This document shows, piece after piece, positions 9,453 to 17,839 of a DNA stretch of 43,520 nt. The notes beneath the pieces are model-generated. The model searched no databases. It had not been told where the DNA came from and saw only the letters and a program-made list of their open reading frames with translations. The position numbers and the translations under genes were made by a program. Source of the stretch: Ignavibacteriota bacterium (GTDB lineage Bacteria; Bacteroidota; Ignavibacteria; UBA10030; SZUA-254); the NCBI GenBank assembly GCA_025358305.1, contig JANYJZ010000019.1:1-43520 (forward strand). The letters run 5' to 3'. Each line of letters starts with the position of its first letter. The first letter of the stretch is position 1.

Positions 9453-11135
9453 CTATCTCTGCACGGAGGCCGGGGTTTCCTGATTCGCCGGGAGCACCAC
9501 GCCTTGTGAGCCGACCCGTTGGTACGACAGACCCTTGAACGCGGGAAGGGTCGACGCCATCTCGGCGAAGACGTCCTCCACCGTTGCGTATTTCCACTTC
9601 GCGCCGAGGACACCGGCGAGGTTCGCGAGGATGCGCCATGTGGGCCTGGCGTCGCGGCGGGCGCCCCTCATCCAGCGGTCGTTGTGCGAACCGAACTTGT
9701 CGAGCCTGCTCATCGAAAAGCCGTCGAGGGCCCGGTCCTGCTCCGCGGTCGCGACCGCGGGCCTGATGCGCTGGACCCTTCCTTGAAAATTCGTCATGGT
9801 CCCGTGCCTCTCGGCGTACGTCGAACTTGCAAGGATGACGTCGGCAAGGGCCGAGACGCCGTTGTCGTTCGATGCGTGCGCAACGACGAAATCGAGCCGC
9901 GAAAACGCCTCTGCGGCGACGGGGTCGGTGAGGATGTCGTCATCGACGACGTAGAGCGCCTTGATGACGCCTCGCTGTATCTCTTCGAGGAGTCCCGCGA
10001 GTGGACCATGCTCCGGCAGCGCCGTGGCGCCGACCGCCGATGCGCCGCAGCTGTTGGGCGTCTTATCTTCCCGGATGAGGATGTCGTCCTGGTCGCCCCG
10101 CTTCACGTGGGGAAGATAGACGACCTTGCCGACGCCGAGGTGCCGCATGAGCTTCACGAACAGGTAGTTGTCCTCGTTCGTGGCGAAGGCCGAAGCGACC
10201 GCCGCGATCTCATGACCTTTGAATGACCGCAGTTCCGAGACGACGCGCGCGATCGCCTCGTCCCAACCCACCTCGACGAGCCCCTGCTGCTTCCGGATCA
10301 TCGGCGCTTTGAATCGCGTCTCGGCGTTCACATGCTTGAACGTGTTGAGCCGTCCCTCGTCGCACATCCAATAGTCATTCACCGAGGCGTTGAACCGCGG
10401 CGTGAGCCGGAGAACCTCGTTGTTGCGCACCCACATCTTTGTGTTGCAGCCCCGGGAGCATCCCTGGCATACGCTTTCCGTGGAGGACATCTCCCAGACG
10501 CGCGCCTTGAACCGGAAGTCCGAGCTCGTCAGCGCACCGACAGGACAGAGGTCGATCGTGTTCATCGCGTACGGGTTGTCGAGAGCCTCGCCGGGAAACG
10601 TCGTCAATTCCACATGATCGCCGCGCTGGGTGAAGACGAGCTGCGTCTCTTTCGCGATCTCGTCGCAAAACCGGATGCATCTCGAGCACATGATGCAGCG
10701 CTCGGTATCGAGCGTGACGTTCGGGCCGAGTTCGACGCGCTTCGGCTTGCGCACCTTGTTGAAATCAAAGCGGCTGACGCCGACGCTGAGCCTGTAGGCG
10801 TAATCCTGGAGCTTGCACTCTCCGGCCTCGTCGCAGATGGGGCAGTCGAGCGGGTGGTTGATCAGGAGGAACTCCATGACGGCCTCGCGAGCGTTGACCA
10901 CCTTCGCCGATTCCGTCTTTACGATCATGCCGTCGGCGACCAGCGTCGAACAGGCGATCGCCAGCTTTGGCATCTTTTCAACCTCGACGAGGCAGATGCG
11001 GCAGTTGCCGGCGACGGAGAGTTTCGGGTGCCAGCAGAAGTGAGGGATGCTGATCCCCTGGTCCAGTGCCGCTTGGATGATCGTCTGTTTCGGATCGGCG
11101 TCGAACTCTTTGCCGTCGATTGTTATTTTCGCCAT
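9453..11135 (-). CDS. nuoG: NADH-quinone oxidoreductase subunit G
   Basis: 560 residues, the large iron-sulfur subunit of the NADH arm. An N-terminal [2Fe-2S] site (C34, C45, C48, C62) is followed by the His-Cys3 cluster N5 (H94, C98, C101, C107) and the N4 site (C147, C150, C153, C157, C197). The extra cluster N7 ligands are also present (C223, C226, C230, C258); N7 occurs only in some bacteria. The molybdopterin-oxidoreductase-like remainder is short: E. coli NuoG is about 900 residues, so much of that domain is missing while the cluster region is complete. It lies between alanine dehydrogenase (39 bases upstream) and nuoH. Confidence 0.96.
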   Translation of the reverse strand: MAKITIDGKEFDADPKQTIIQAALDQGISIPHFCWHPKLSVAGNCRICLVEVEKMPKLAIACSTLVADGMIVKTESAKVVNAREAVMEFLLINHPLDCPICDEAGECKLQDYAYRLSVGVSRFDFNKVRKPKRVELGPNVTLDTERCIMCSRCIRFCDEIAKETQLVFTQRGDHVELTTFPGEALDNPYAMNTIDLCPVGALTSSDFRFKARVWEMSSTESVCQGCSRGCNTKMWVRNNEVLRLTPRFNASVNDYWMCDEGRLNTFKHVNAETRFKAPMIRKQQGLVEVGWDEAIARVVSELRSFKGHEIAAVASAFATNEDNYLFVKLMRHLGVGKVVYLPHVKRGDQDDILIREDKTPNSCGASAVGATALPEHGPLAGLLEEIQRGVIKALYVVDDDILTDPVAAEAFSRLDFVVAHASNDNGVSALADVILASSTYAERHGTMTNFQGRVQRIRPAVATAEQDRALDGFSMSRLDKFGSHNDRWMRGARRDARPTWRILANLAGVLGAKWKYATVEDVFAEMASTLPAFKGLSYQRVGSQGVVLPANQETPASVQR

Positions 11136-11174
11136 TGCGTGCTTTCGTCCCGGAGCGTGATGGAGCGATCTGAG

Positions 11175-12287
11175 TTAGGCGATCTTATCCGCTGATTCGC
11201 AGGGGAGTCCGAACGCGTCGGCGACCCCTTTGTACACGATCTTTCCGTTGATCATGTTCAGTCCGAGGCGGATCTCATTATTGGAGGCGATCGCCTTCGC
11301 ATACCCCTTTGTTGCGATTTCCGCGGCGTACGGCAGCGTGGCGTTCGTCAGAGCGACGGTCGAGGTGAACGGGACCGCACCCGGCATGTTCGCGACGCAG
11401 TAATGGACGACGCCGTCGATGACGTACGTCGGGTTTTCATGCGTCGTCGGTTTGCACGTTTCGACGCAGCCGCCCTGGTCGACGGAAACGTCGATGATGA
11501 CGGACCCGGGCTTCATCTCCTTGAGCATGTCCTTCGTGACGAGGTGCGGGGCGCGGGCGCCGGGGATGAGGACGGCTCCGATGACGATGTCCGCCTTGCG
11601 GATCGATTTGAGGATGTTGTAATGATTCGACATCATGGTGACGACGTTCTTCGGCATCACGTCGTCAAGGTACCGGAGGCGGTAGAGGTTATTGTCGAGG
11701 ATCGTGACCTTCGCGCCGAAGCCGGCGGCGATCTTCGCGGCGTTCGACCCGACGATCCCGCCGCCGATGACGGCGACGTCGGCCGGTTCCGTTCCGGGAA
11801 CGCCGCCGAGAAGGACGCCGCGCCCTCCCATCGTCTTTTCCAGGTACTTCGCACCTTCCTGGGGAGCCATGCGTCCGGCGACTTCGCTCATAGGGATGAG
11901 GAGCGGGAGCGATCCGTCGGCGCGCTGAACGGTCTCGTAAGCGATCGCGACGCACTGCGAATTCAGCATAGCGTCGGTGAGTTCCCGGCTCGATGCGAAA
12001 TGGAAGTACGTGAACACGATCTGCCCTTTCCGGATAAGCTTGTATTCAGAAGCAAGAGGTTCCTTCACCTTCATGATCATGTCGGCACGGGAGAAGATCT
12101 CGGCCGGTGTGGCGACGATCTCAGCCCCGGCATCCAGGTAGCTCTTGTCATCGAATCCGCTGCCGACGCCGGCGTTCGCCTCCACGAGGACCGTATGGCC
12201 TTGCTTACGGAGGGTCTGAGCGCCGACAGGAACGAGCGACACTCTGTTTTCGTTCGTCTTGATTTCCTTAGGTATGCCGATGATCAT
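11175..12287 (-). CDS. ald: alanine dehydrogenase
   Basis: 370 residues, the normal family length. It catalyses reversible NAD-dependent deamination of L-alanine to pyruvate and ammonia in the cytoplasm. The catalytic residues known from the Mycobacterium tuberculosis enzyme fall at the same numbers: R15, K75, H96 and D270. A GGGIVG dinucleotide-binding loop lies at 175-180. Transhydrogenase alpha subunits are related, but their length and context differ. It sits between an M16 peptidase gene (36 bases upstream) and nuoG (39 bases downstream), so alanine oxidation and NADH re-oxidation by complex I appear to share a transcript, which makes metabolic sense because the enzyme produces NADH. Confidence 0.95.
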   Translation of the reverse strand: MIIGIPKEIKTNENRVSLVPVGAQTLRKQGHTVLVEANAGVGSGFDDKSYLDAGAEIVATPAEIFSRADMIMKVKEPLASEYKLIRKGQIVFTYFHFASSRELTDAMLNSQCVAIAYETVQRADGSLPLLIPMSEVAGRMAPQEGAKYLEKTMGGRGVLLGGVPGTEPADVAVIGGGIVGSNAAKIAAGFGAKVTILDNNLYRLRYLDDVMPKNVVTMMSNHYNILKSIRKADIVIGAVLIPGARAPHLVTKDMLKEMKPGSVIIDVSVDQGGCVETCKPTTHENPTYVIDGVVHYCVANMPGAVPFTSTVALTNATLPYAAEIATKGYAKAIASNNEIRLGLNMINGKIVYKGVADAFGLPCESADKIA

Positions 12288-12323
12288 GGTCGTGGTCTCT
12301 TTGTAAGTGAGGTGAAAGGCCTT

Positions 12324-13637
12324 TCAGGCGACCGCCGGGTAGGGCGCGGCAGCCTTCTTTCCTGGCTTGAAGATTACGGTCGAAAAGTTTTGCGGATCCA
12401 GGAGGGTCCCGGCAAGCGACGAGACGTCCTCCTGTCGGACGTCGTCGATCCCCTTGAGGATCGTGTCGAGGGAGAGGAAATCTCCGTAGAGGATCTCTCC
12501 GCTCCCCAAGCGCATCATCCGGTTCGACATGCTCTCCAGACCGAGCATCATGGAACCTTTCAGCTGCGCTTTCGCCCGCTTGATCTCTCCCGGACCGACA
12601 GGCTGGCGACGTAATTTCGCGAGTTCCCGGTGGATGAGCCCGATGGAGGTATCGATGTTATGCTCGTCCGTGCCGATATACATTCCAAAATTGCCGGTGT
12701 CGCTCATGAAGTTCGCGAACGAGTAGACGTTGTAGGCGAAGCCGTACTTCTCGCGGATGTTCTGAAAGAGCCGGGAGCTCATGCCCTCCCCGAGGAGGGA
12801 ATTGAGGACGAGAAGCGGGTATCGCTGTCGGCTCTTCGCCCCGCAGCCAAGCGTGCCCATGCAGATGTGGGCCTGCGTTACGGCCCGCTCGAACACCTCT
12901 TTCCTGGAGGTCATGCTCTTCGGCCCGCGCAGGCGCTTCGGCGACCGGACTGCACGACGCCTCGATCGGAACGACCGCTCGATGAGCCGGACGACAGTGT
13001 CGTGAGTCAGATTGCCGGCGGCAGCGATGACGAGCCGATCCGGGGTGTAGTGCGCCTCGGTGTATCGCAGAAGGTCGGTCTTAGTAAAGTTGGAAATATT
13101 CTCCGCTTTCCCGATGATCGGGTACCCGAGCGGATGGCGCTCGTAGACGCTCTTATCGAGGTAATCATGGATCAGGTCGTCCGGATCATCCTCGATATTC
13201 TTCAATTCCTCGAGGATGACGCGCTTCTCTTTTTCCATCTCTTTCGGTTCGAACACGGGATGAAGGACGAGATCGGAGAGGACATCGATGGCCTTGGCGA
13301 GATAGGAATCGAGAGTGCGCGCGTAGAAGCAGGTCTGTTCCTTCGTCGTGAACGCGTTGAGATAGCCGCCGACCGATTCTAGGCTGCGCGCGATCCCCTG
13401 AGCCGTGAAGCGCCGGGTTCCTTTGAACACCATGTGTTCCAGAAAATGCGATATGCCGTTGGAGCTCTCCCGTTCATCACGCGATCCGACATCGATCCAG
13501 ACTCCGACCGAAACGGAGCGGACGTACGGGATCTCTTCCGTCACAATCCGGATGCCGTTGGGAAGGACCGTCTTTTGATACTGCGAACGGATTGAAGAGT
13601 GAGGACCCGGGGTGGCATCCGGCGAGCGTTTAGGCAT
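12324..13637 (-). CDS. M16-family processing peptidase (zinc protease), cytoplasmic type
   Basis: 437 residues with no signal peptide, of the mitochondrial-processing-peptidase-like M16 group. The zinc motif HFLEH is at H64, E67 and H68; the third ligand lies in VILEEL near E143/E144. The conserved loop GMSSRLFQNIREKYGFAY is present in the second half. It leads the operon with ald and nuoGHI. A promoter of the window's standard form lies 30 bases upstream of the ATG (see 13668-13700). Homologues in other bacteria are often next to polynucleotide phosphorylase or dut; the link here to respiratory genes is different. Confidence 0.93.
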   Translation of the reverse strand: MPKRSPDATPGPHSSIRSQYQKTVLPNGIRIVTEEIPYVRSVSVGVWIDVGSRDERESSNGISHFLEHMVFKGTRRFTAQGIARSLESVGGYLNAFTTKEQTCFYARTLDSYLAKAIDVLSDLVLHPVFEPKEMEKEKRVILEELKNIEDDPDDLIHDYLDKSVYERHPLGYPIIGKAENISNFTKTDLLRYTEAHYTPDRLVIAAAGNLTHDTVVRLIERSFRSRRRAVRSPKRLRGPKSMTSRKEVFERAVTQAHICMGTLGCGAKSRQRYPLLVLNSLLGEGMSSRLFQNIREKYGFAYNVYSFANFMSDTGNFGMYIGTDEHNIDTSIGLIHRELAKLRRQPVGPGEIKRAKAQLKGSMMLGLESMSNRMMRLGSGEILYGDFLSLDTILKGIDDVRQEDVSSLAGTLLDPQNFSTVIFKPGKKAAAPYPAVA

Positions 13638-13667
13638 AATCGTAAGATTCGTTCAACGAACAATGGT

Positions 13668-13700
13668 CAAAATATACCACTTTTCACCCCGAGAATCAAC
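13668..13700 (-). promoter_or_regulatory. promoter of the M16-ald-nuoGHI operon
   Basis: On the minus strand GTTG (13700-13697) is followed after exactly 20 bases by TATATTTTG (13676-13668), close to the Bacteroidota consensus TTTG / TAnnTTTG. The box ends 30 bases before the ATG at 13637. The upstream box overlaps the 3' end of udk. Confidence 0.72.
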
Positions 13701-14349
13701 CCGGCACGGGGGGCAGAACGGAAGGCTGGCGTCGCAGAAGGGACTGGATCTTGGTCACGACCATGTCGATTGCAACCTCATTTTCACCGCCTTTGGGGAT
13801 AATGATGTCCGCCCATCGTTTGCTCGGTTCGACGAACTCCAGATGCATCGGTTTGACGGTCGTGACATACTGCTGGATGACGGACTCAATCGAGCGTCCG
13901 CGGTCGATCATATCGCGCTTCAATCGGCGGAGGAGACGTTCATCCGCATCGGTGTCGACGAAGATCTTGATGTCCATGAGATCCCGAAGCTCCTTTTCCG
14001 CGAAGAGAAGGATACCTTCAACGATGATGATGCTCCTGGGTTCGATCCGGACAACCTCCTCGAGCCGGCGATACGATGTGAAGTCATAGAGCGGCTGCGC
14101 GATCGGCTCCCAGCGTCGAAGATGAAGAAGGTGCTCAACGAGGAGCGTGGACTCAAGGGCATCCGGATGATCGAAATTTATGAGGTCGACTGAGAGGGCG
14201 GGAAAGCTCGCGAGGTCCTTGTAGTAATAATCGTGACGAAGGACGGCCACATCCTCACGGTGAAGCCGTTCAAGGACTTTTTTCGTGACGGTCGTCTTGC
14301 CGGATCCAGTCCCGCCGGCGATGCCGATGATCAAGGGCGCAGTCATCAT
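13696..14349 (-). CDS. udk: uridine kinase
   Basis: About 217 residues. A P-loop kinase that phosphorylates uridine or cytidine in pyrimidine salvage. Walker A is GGTGSGKTT near the N-terminus; RHDYYYKDL and the FDHPDALE motif of the uridine kinase family follow, then RDLMDIKIFVDTDADERLLRR near the lid region. The frame is open to 14421, but the extra residues (Cys-rich, no similarity to the family) would be upstream of the promoter; ATGs at 14349 and 14346 precede the P-loop at the usual distance. The -7 box ends only seven bases before the ATG, so the message is probably leaderless. Confidence 0.93.
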   Translation of the reverse strand: MMTAPLIIGIAGGTGSGKTTVTKKVLERLHREDVAVLRHDYYYKDLASFPALSVDLINFDHPDALESTLLVEHLLHLRRWEPIAQPLYDFTSYRRLEEVVRIEPRSIIIVEGILLFAEKELRDLMDIKIFVDTDADERLLRRLKRDMIDRGRSIESVIQQYVTTVKPMHLEFVEPSKRWADIIIPKGGENEVAIDMVVTKIQSLLRRQPSVLPPVPG

Positions 14350-14356
14350 TTGCTGG

Positions 14357-14387
14357 CAATATACCCCAATCTCCGCGCAGAAGCAAA
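14357..14387 (-). promoter_or_regulatory. promoter of udk
   Basis: TTTG (14387-14384), exactly 20 bases, then TATATTG (14363-14357) on the minus strand. The box is seven bases from the first ATG, leaving almost no room for a leader. Confidence 0.7.
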
Positions 14388-14410
14388 CAACAACGCCCCT
14401 TGAACAGGCC

Positions 14411-14441
14411 ATTGTTTCCAAGCGAATGTTTTTCTACATTG
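14411..14441 (+). promoter_or_regulatory. promoter of the family 2 glycosyltransferase gene
   Basis: ATTG (14411-14414), 20 bases, TACATTG (14435-14441). It lies back to back with the udk promoter in the divergent spacer. The box ends 26 bases before the chosen ATG and no clear Shine-Dalgarno sequence is present. Confidence 0.65.
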
Positions 14442-14467
14442 TGCGACCGAATTGCAACCTTGAACGC

Positions 14468-15580
14468 ATGATGACATTCCTGTTTCTCGCCGCAGCTTCT
14501 GCGTATCTGTGTGAACTTCTATGGTTCAGACGCGGATTACGCAAAGGAGACGCGTCCCGTACGGTCCCCGGCCTCGAGCCGACCGTGTCGGTCATCGTGG
14601 CGGCGAGAAATGAGGAGGACCGGATCACCGACTGCCTCCGTTCGCTTGCCGCGCTTGAGTATCCCCCCGAAAAGATTGAGATCATCATCGTCGACGATCG
14701 GTCGACGGACCGCACAGCGGCGATCATACGGCAATTTTCCTCTCTCTATCCGGCAGTCCGGTGCGTCACGAGCGGTGCGCCGGAAGGAAACCTCCAGGGC
14801 AAGGCGAATGCGATCCTCCACGGGATCGAAGCCTCCAAGGGTGAGATCCTCATGTTCACGGATGCCGACTGCAAGGTCCCGCCGTCGTGGGTTCGGGAGA
14901 CCGTCCCCTACTTTGACGACGCCACGGGTGTCGTCGGGGGATTCACGCTGCTCGATGCGGGCCGGCCCTTTGAAGGGATGCAACAACTCGACTGGATCTT
15001 TCTCATCGGTGTCGCGTCATCCGCCGCCGGATGGAATATTCCCGTCACGGCGATCGGGAATAATCTCTCGATCCGCCGGTCAGCGTACGATGCCGTTGGC
15101 GGGTATCGGGAGGTTCCGTTCAGCGTGACTGAGGATTATGCCCTCGTCCAGGCGATTCTCCGCAAAACGAATTTCAAAGTTCAATTTCCTGTCAACGCGA
15201 GAACGGTGGTCCAGAGCAAGGCGTGCCAGAGCTGGAAGCAGCTCTTCCGTCAGAAACAGCGGTGGGTGGTGGGCGGGCTGGACATGGTGCCGCGAGGAGT
15301 GTTTATGATGCTGGTCGGGTGGATCTATCGCTTCCTTCTGGTCGCGTCATGGCCGTTCGTTGACTCATTCTTCTTTGTCGGCGTCGTCGCCCTCGTCATG
15401 TGGTGCGAACTTCTCTATCTCGCGCTCCCACTTCAGAGGTTCGGTTCGCTTCGATCGATCCGGTTTTTTCCGGTCTTCGAGCTCTATTATCTCCCTCTCG
15501 TGCTCTGCTCCCCCTTTATCGCGTGGATCAGTAGGAACATCGTTTGGAAAGAGCGCACCCACCGGAAACAAACCACCTGA
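14468..15580 (+). CDS. membrane glycosyltransferase, family 2 (processive type)
   Basis: About 370 residues. An N-terminal membrane helix (about 3-20) precedes a GT-A domain opening at SVIVAARNEE. VDDRSTD, TDADCKVP (DxD-like, nucleotide-sugar/metal binding), TEDYAL and the QKQRW motif of processive GT2 enzymes follow in order. Two or three membrane helices close the protein. It should transfer sugars to a lipid or growing polysaccharide at the inner membrane; the substrate cannot be read from the sequence. The open frame extends upstream to 14285, but that part overlaps udk in antisense; the ATG pair at 14468/14471 begins the first helix and lies downstream of the promoter. Confidence 0.9.
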   Translation: MMTFLFLAAASAYLCELLWFRRGLRKGDASRTVPGLEPTVSVIVAARNEEDRITDCLRSLAALEYPPEKIEIIIVDDRSTDRTAAIIRQFSSLYPAVRCVTSGAPEGNLQGKANAILHGIEASKGEILMFTDADCKVPPSWVRETVPYFDDATGVVGGFTLLDAGRPFEGMQQLDWIFLIGVASSAAGWNIPVTAIGNNLSIRRSAYDAVGGYREVPFSVTEDYALVQAILRKTNFKVQFPVNARTVVQSKACQSWKQLFRQKQRWVVGGLDMVPRGVFMMLVGWIYRFLLVASWPFVDSFFFVGVVALVMWCELLYLALPLQRFGSLRSIRFFPVFELYYLPLVLCSPFIAWISRNIVWKERTHRKQTT

Positions 15581-15586
15581 AATGAA

Positions 15587-15610
15587 GAAGCCCTTCGATT
15601 GAAGGGCTTC
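15587..15610. terminator. hairpin between convergent genes
   Basis: A perfect 10-bp stem, GAAGCCCTTC / GAAGGGCTTC with loop GATT, lies just after the glycosyltransferase stop and before the end of the oppositely oriented regulator gene. The T tracts are poor on both sides, so efficiency is uncertain; it may act bidirectionally. Confidence 0.6.
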
Positions 15611-15634
15611 GGAAAAGCATATGTGTTGTCCGTC

Positions 15635-16663
15635 TTACGGACGAGCACGTGAACTCGCGATGCTCAGGCGCTTGAGCTTATATCGCAACGTCTGTTCGGT
15701 CATTCCCAGGAATCCGGCCGCCTTCGACTGGTTGTTCCCAAATCGTGACAACGCCCTCTCGATGATGCCCTTCTCGATCGCGTCAAGCGACTTGTCGAGG
15801 ATGAAGTCCTGTCCGTTGGCGATGTTATTGATCATCTTCACGACCTCTGTCTTCTCGTCGACGAGTTCCGGAGGCAGCATGAACCGACCGCCATTCGAGA
15901 AGAGTACGGATTTGTCCACAACCGCCTTAAGCTCGCGTATGTTCTCACGCCATGTTTGGCGTACGAGAACATCAATTGCGTTAATATCGATCACGAGCTC
16001 TCCAATGCCGATCTCAGCACAGAGTTCGCTTGCGAAGTGTTTGACAAGCAGGGGAATGTCCTCGGGGCGCTCGCGCAGGGGTGGGATTTCGACACGTTCA
16101 AAATCAGACATCTTCTGGACGAGATCGGCCAAAAGCTTTCTCTTTTGAACAAGACTGTTCGGATCCTCCTTGACGGTGACGATCAGACGGATGTCGACTG
16201 GTTCATTCTTGGTCCCGCCAATCCTGCGAGAAGTACGCTCGTTCATGAAGTTCAAGATCTTCATCTGATTGCGGAAACTCGCCTCTTCGATCTCTTCGAT
16301 CAATACGGTACCGCCGTTGGCAATCTCAAAGAGCCCGCGCTTCGTCGTATATGGCAAGCCCTCCGAACCGCGATCGTATCCAAAGAGAACAGCTTCCAGT
16401 TCCTTGTCGTCAAGAACAGAGAGGTTGATCGACATGAAAGGAGTGTTTTCTTCTGGCAACTTCCCGCACGCGTATATGTCCTTCGCAACAGCCCCCTTGC
16501 CGACTCCCGCCTCACCGATCAACACGACGTCACGACGCAACTTCGAGAGGCGATGAATCTGCTTGATCAGCTGTTCCACCGCACGGCTCTTCCCGATGAT
16601 GGGGTACTCCATCGCAGCCTGGGGCTTATCGTCAGCGGTTTTCGTTTTGATTTCTTTGTCCAT
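15635..16663 (-). CDS. AAA+ regulator with Fis-type HTH, sigma-54-activator-like but lacking GAFTGA
   Basis: 342 residues. There is no receiver or other sensory domain: a ~20-residue leader precedes the AAA+ domain. Walker A is GEAGVGKG (50-57). At the position of the GAFTGA loop, which contacts sigma-54, it reads GSEGLP (99-104, in LFGYDRGSEGLPY). Walker B is altered to VLIEE (usual form LFLDE) near 120-124. LRERPEDIPLLVKHF, typical of sigma-54 activators, is kept. A Fis-type HTH closes the protein (GNNQSKAAGFLGMTEQTLRYKL, about 307-328, quoted here as family-typical). DNA binding is likely; classical sigma-54 remodelling is doubtful. It is encoded eight bases after the membrane protein gene and probably co-transcribed with it, so that protein may be its sensor. 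Confidence 0.85.
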   Translation of the reverse strand: MDKEIKTKTADDKPQAAMEYPIIGKSRAVEQLIKQIHRLSKLRRDVVLIGEAGVGKGAVAKDIYACGKLPEENTPFMSINLSVLDDKELEAVLFGYDRGSEGLPYTTKRGLFEIANGGTVLIEEIEEASFRNQMKILNFMNERTSRRIGGTKNEPVDIRLIVTVKEDPNSLVQKRKLLADLVQKMSDFERVEIPPLRERPEDIPLLVKHFASELCAEIGIGELVIDINAIDVLVRQTWRENIRELKAVVDKSVLFSNGGRFMLPPELVDEKTEVVKMINNIANGQDFILDKSLDAIEKGIIERALSRFGNNQSKAAGFLGMTEQTLRYKLKRLSIASSRARP

Positions 16664-16671
16664 GCGATCCT

Positions 16672-17796
16672 CTAGCGACCAGAAGTTTTTTGGAAGAGTC
16701 TACCGTTGAATATCTTGAAATTGAAGAAGTGCGCAAGTACGATGTTGTCAACCCAATCTCTCCAACGAGTTACTTGATTTGGGTTTGAAGCGAGTTCCGA
16801 TTCGTAATATTCGCCCTGAACGGATGTGATGAATCTAAGCCTGAGCCCAAAGAAGAGCACAATCAAAAGCTCGATTGCAAATGAAACATATTGTCCAATA
16901 ATAAACAGCTCAGTCCATGAGCCTAGTTCTACACTTTGAATGTAACCATAATTATGCAAAATTTCCATCGATGAGAAAAGGAGGAGCAAGAACATGATCT
17001 TATCCAAGTAGGCACCTTGAGGTGGATCTTTCTTGTATTGGTATCCGAAAAACAACAAGACAGACCCAATCAACAATACATTCATATAGATAATTTTAGA
17101 GAACATTGGGCGATAGAGGAGAACCACCCAATTTTCCCCCTCTAAGTATGGTAGGAGTTCTTCAATTCTTTTTAAATTTGACTCTGGTGTAAGCACGCTT
17201 ACTAGGCCGCGATCCCTAGATTCGAGGCTAATTGTACTTGCCAATTGCGCTGCAGATGGAACTGTGCCTACTGCTGTTGCCTGTTCATTTAAAATTTTCC
17301 ACTGCCGAATATCCTCCGTTGAGTATAAATACAAAGGATCCTGAAAGAATGGATAAAACATCACAACGAAGAAGGAGCCTGCAACCAACAACGTTACACA
17401 GTATTTTTGATAGATCTTAAAATCTTGAAAAACACTATCAAGAGCCGCATAAACAACAGCGATTGAGAGGAAGAAAGTGTATGCCAATGAAAGATACTCA
17501 AAGGAGAAGAATCGTGCATACTTCACATCTTGGAGGAATGCGATACCTAAGAAATCGTGGAATATCTGGAAGATTGATATCGCAAAAAAAGCAACGAAAT
17601 TAGCGAATACAAATTGATTTCGACGACTCTTCTCTGAAATTACAAGAAAGATAGAAACGATAAACAGAAGAGATTGGATAGCCCGGTTAATGATGCTCGA
17701 AAAGGATATTTGCCCATGTGGCAGAAAATACAAGCAACAGGAGTAAATCATCAAGAGAATGAGCCAAGAAAGCAATATTTTTGCCAGTATTTTCAA
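16672..17796 (-). CDS. polytopic membrane protein of unknown function, candidate sensor
   Basis: I do not recognise the family. The frame encodes roughly eight hydrophobic segments: five in the first half, then a hydrophilic stretch of about 80 residues (from QDPLYLYSTEDIRQW to PYLEGENWVVLLYRP), then three more and a short C-terminal tail ending KTSGR. The stretch between segments five and six would face one side of the membrane and could bind a ligand. The frame starts with an ATG at 17862, but this lies between the two boxes of the likely promoter (17840-17870), so transcripts would begin near 17834; the TTG at 17796, just before the first helix, is my choice. No Shine-Dalgarno is visible. 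DNA here is clearly AT-richer than the flanks. Likely partner of the regulator downstream. Confidence 0.75.
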   Translation of the reverse strand: MKILAKILLSWLILLMIYSCCLYFLPHGQISFSSIINRAIQSLLFIVSIFLVISEKSRRNQFVFANFVAFFAISIFQIFHDFLGIAFLQDVKYARFFSFEYLSLAYTFFLSIAVVYAALDSVFQDFKIYQKYCVTLLVAGSFFVVMFYPFFQDPLYLYSTEDIRQWKILNEQATAVGTVPSAAQLASTISLESRDRGLVSVLTPESNLKRIEELLPYLEGENWVVLLYRPMFSKIIYMNVLLIGSVLLFFGYQYKKDPPQGAYLDKIMFLLLLFSSMEILHNYGYIQSVELGSWTELFIIGQYVSFAIELLIVLFFGLRLRFITSVQGEYYESELASNPNQVTRWRDWVDNIVLAHFFNFKIFNGRLFQKTSGR

Positions 17797-17839
17797 TCGA
17801 ATTAGAGCTAGTTCCTGGACGGGTAAGTAAGCTATGTTT

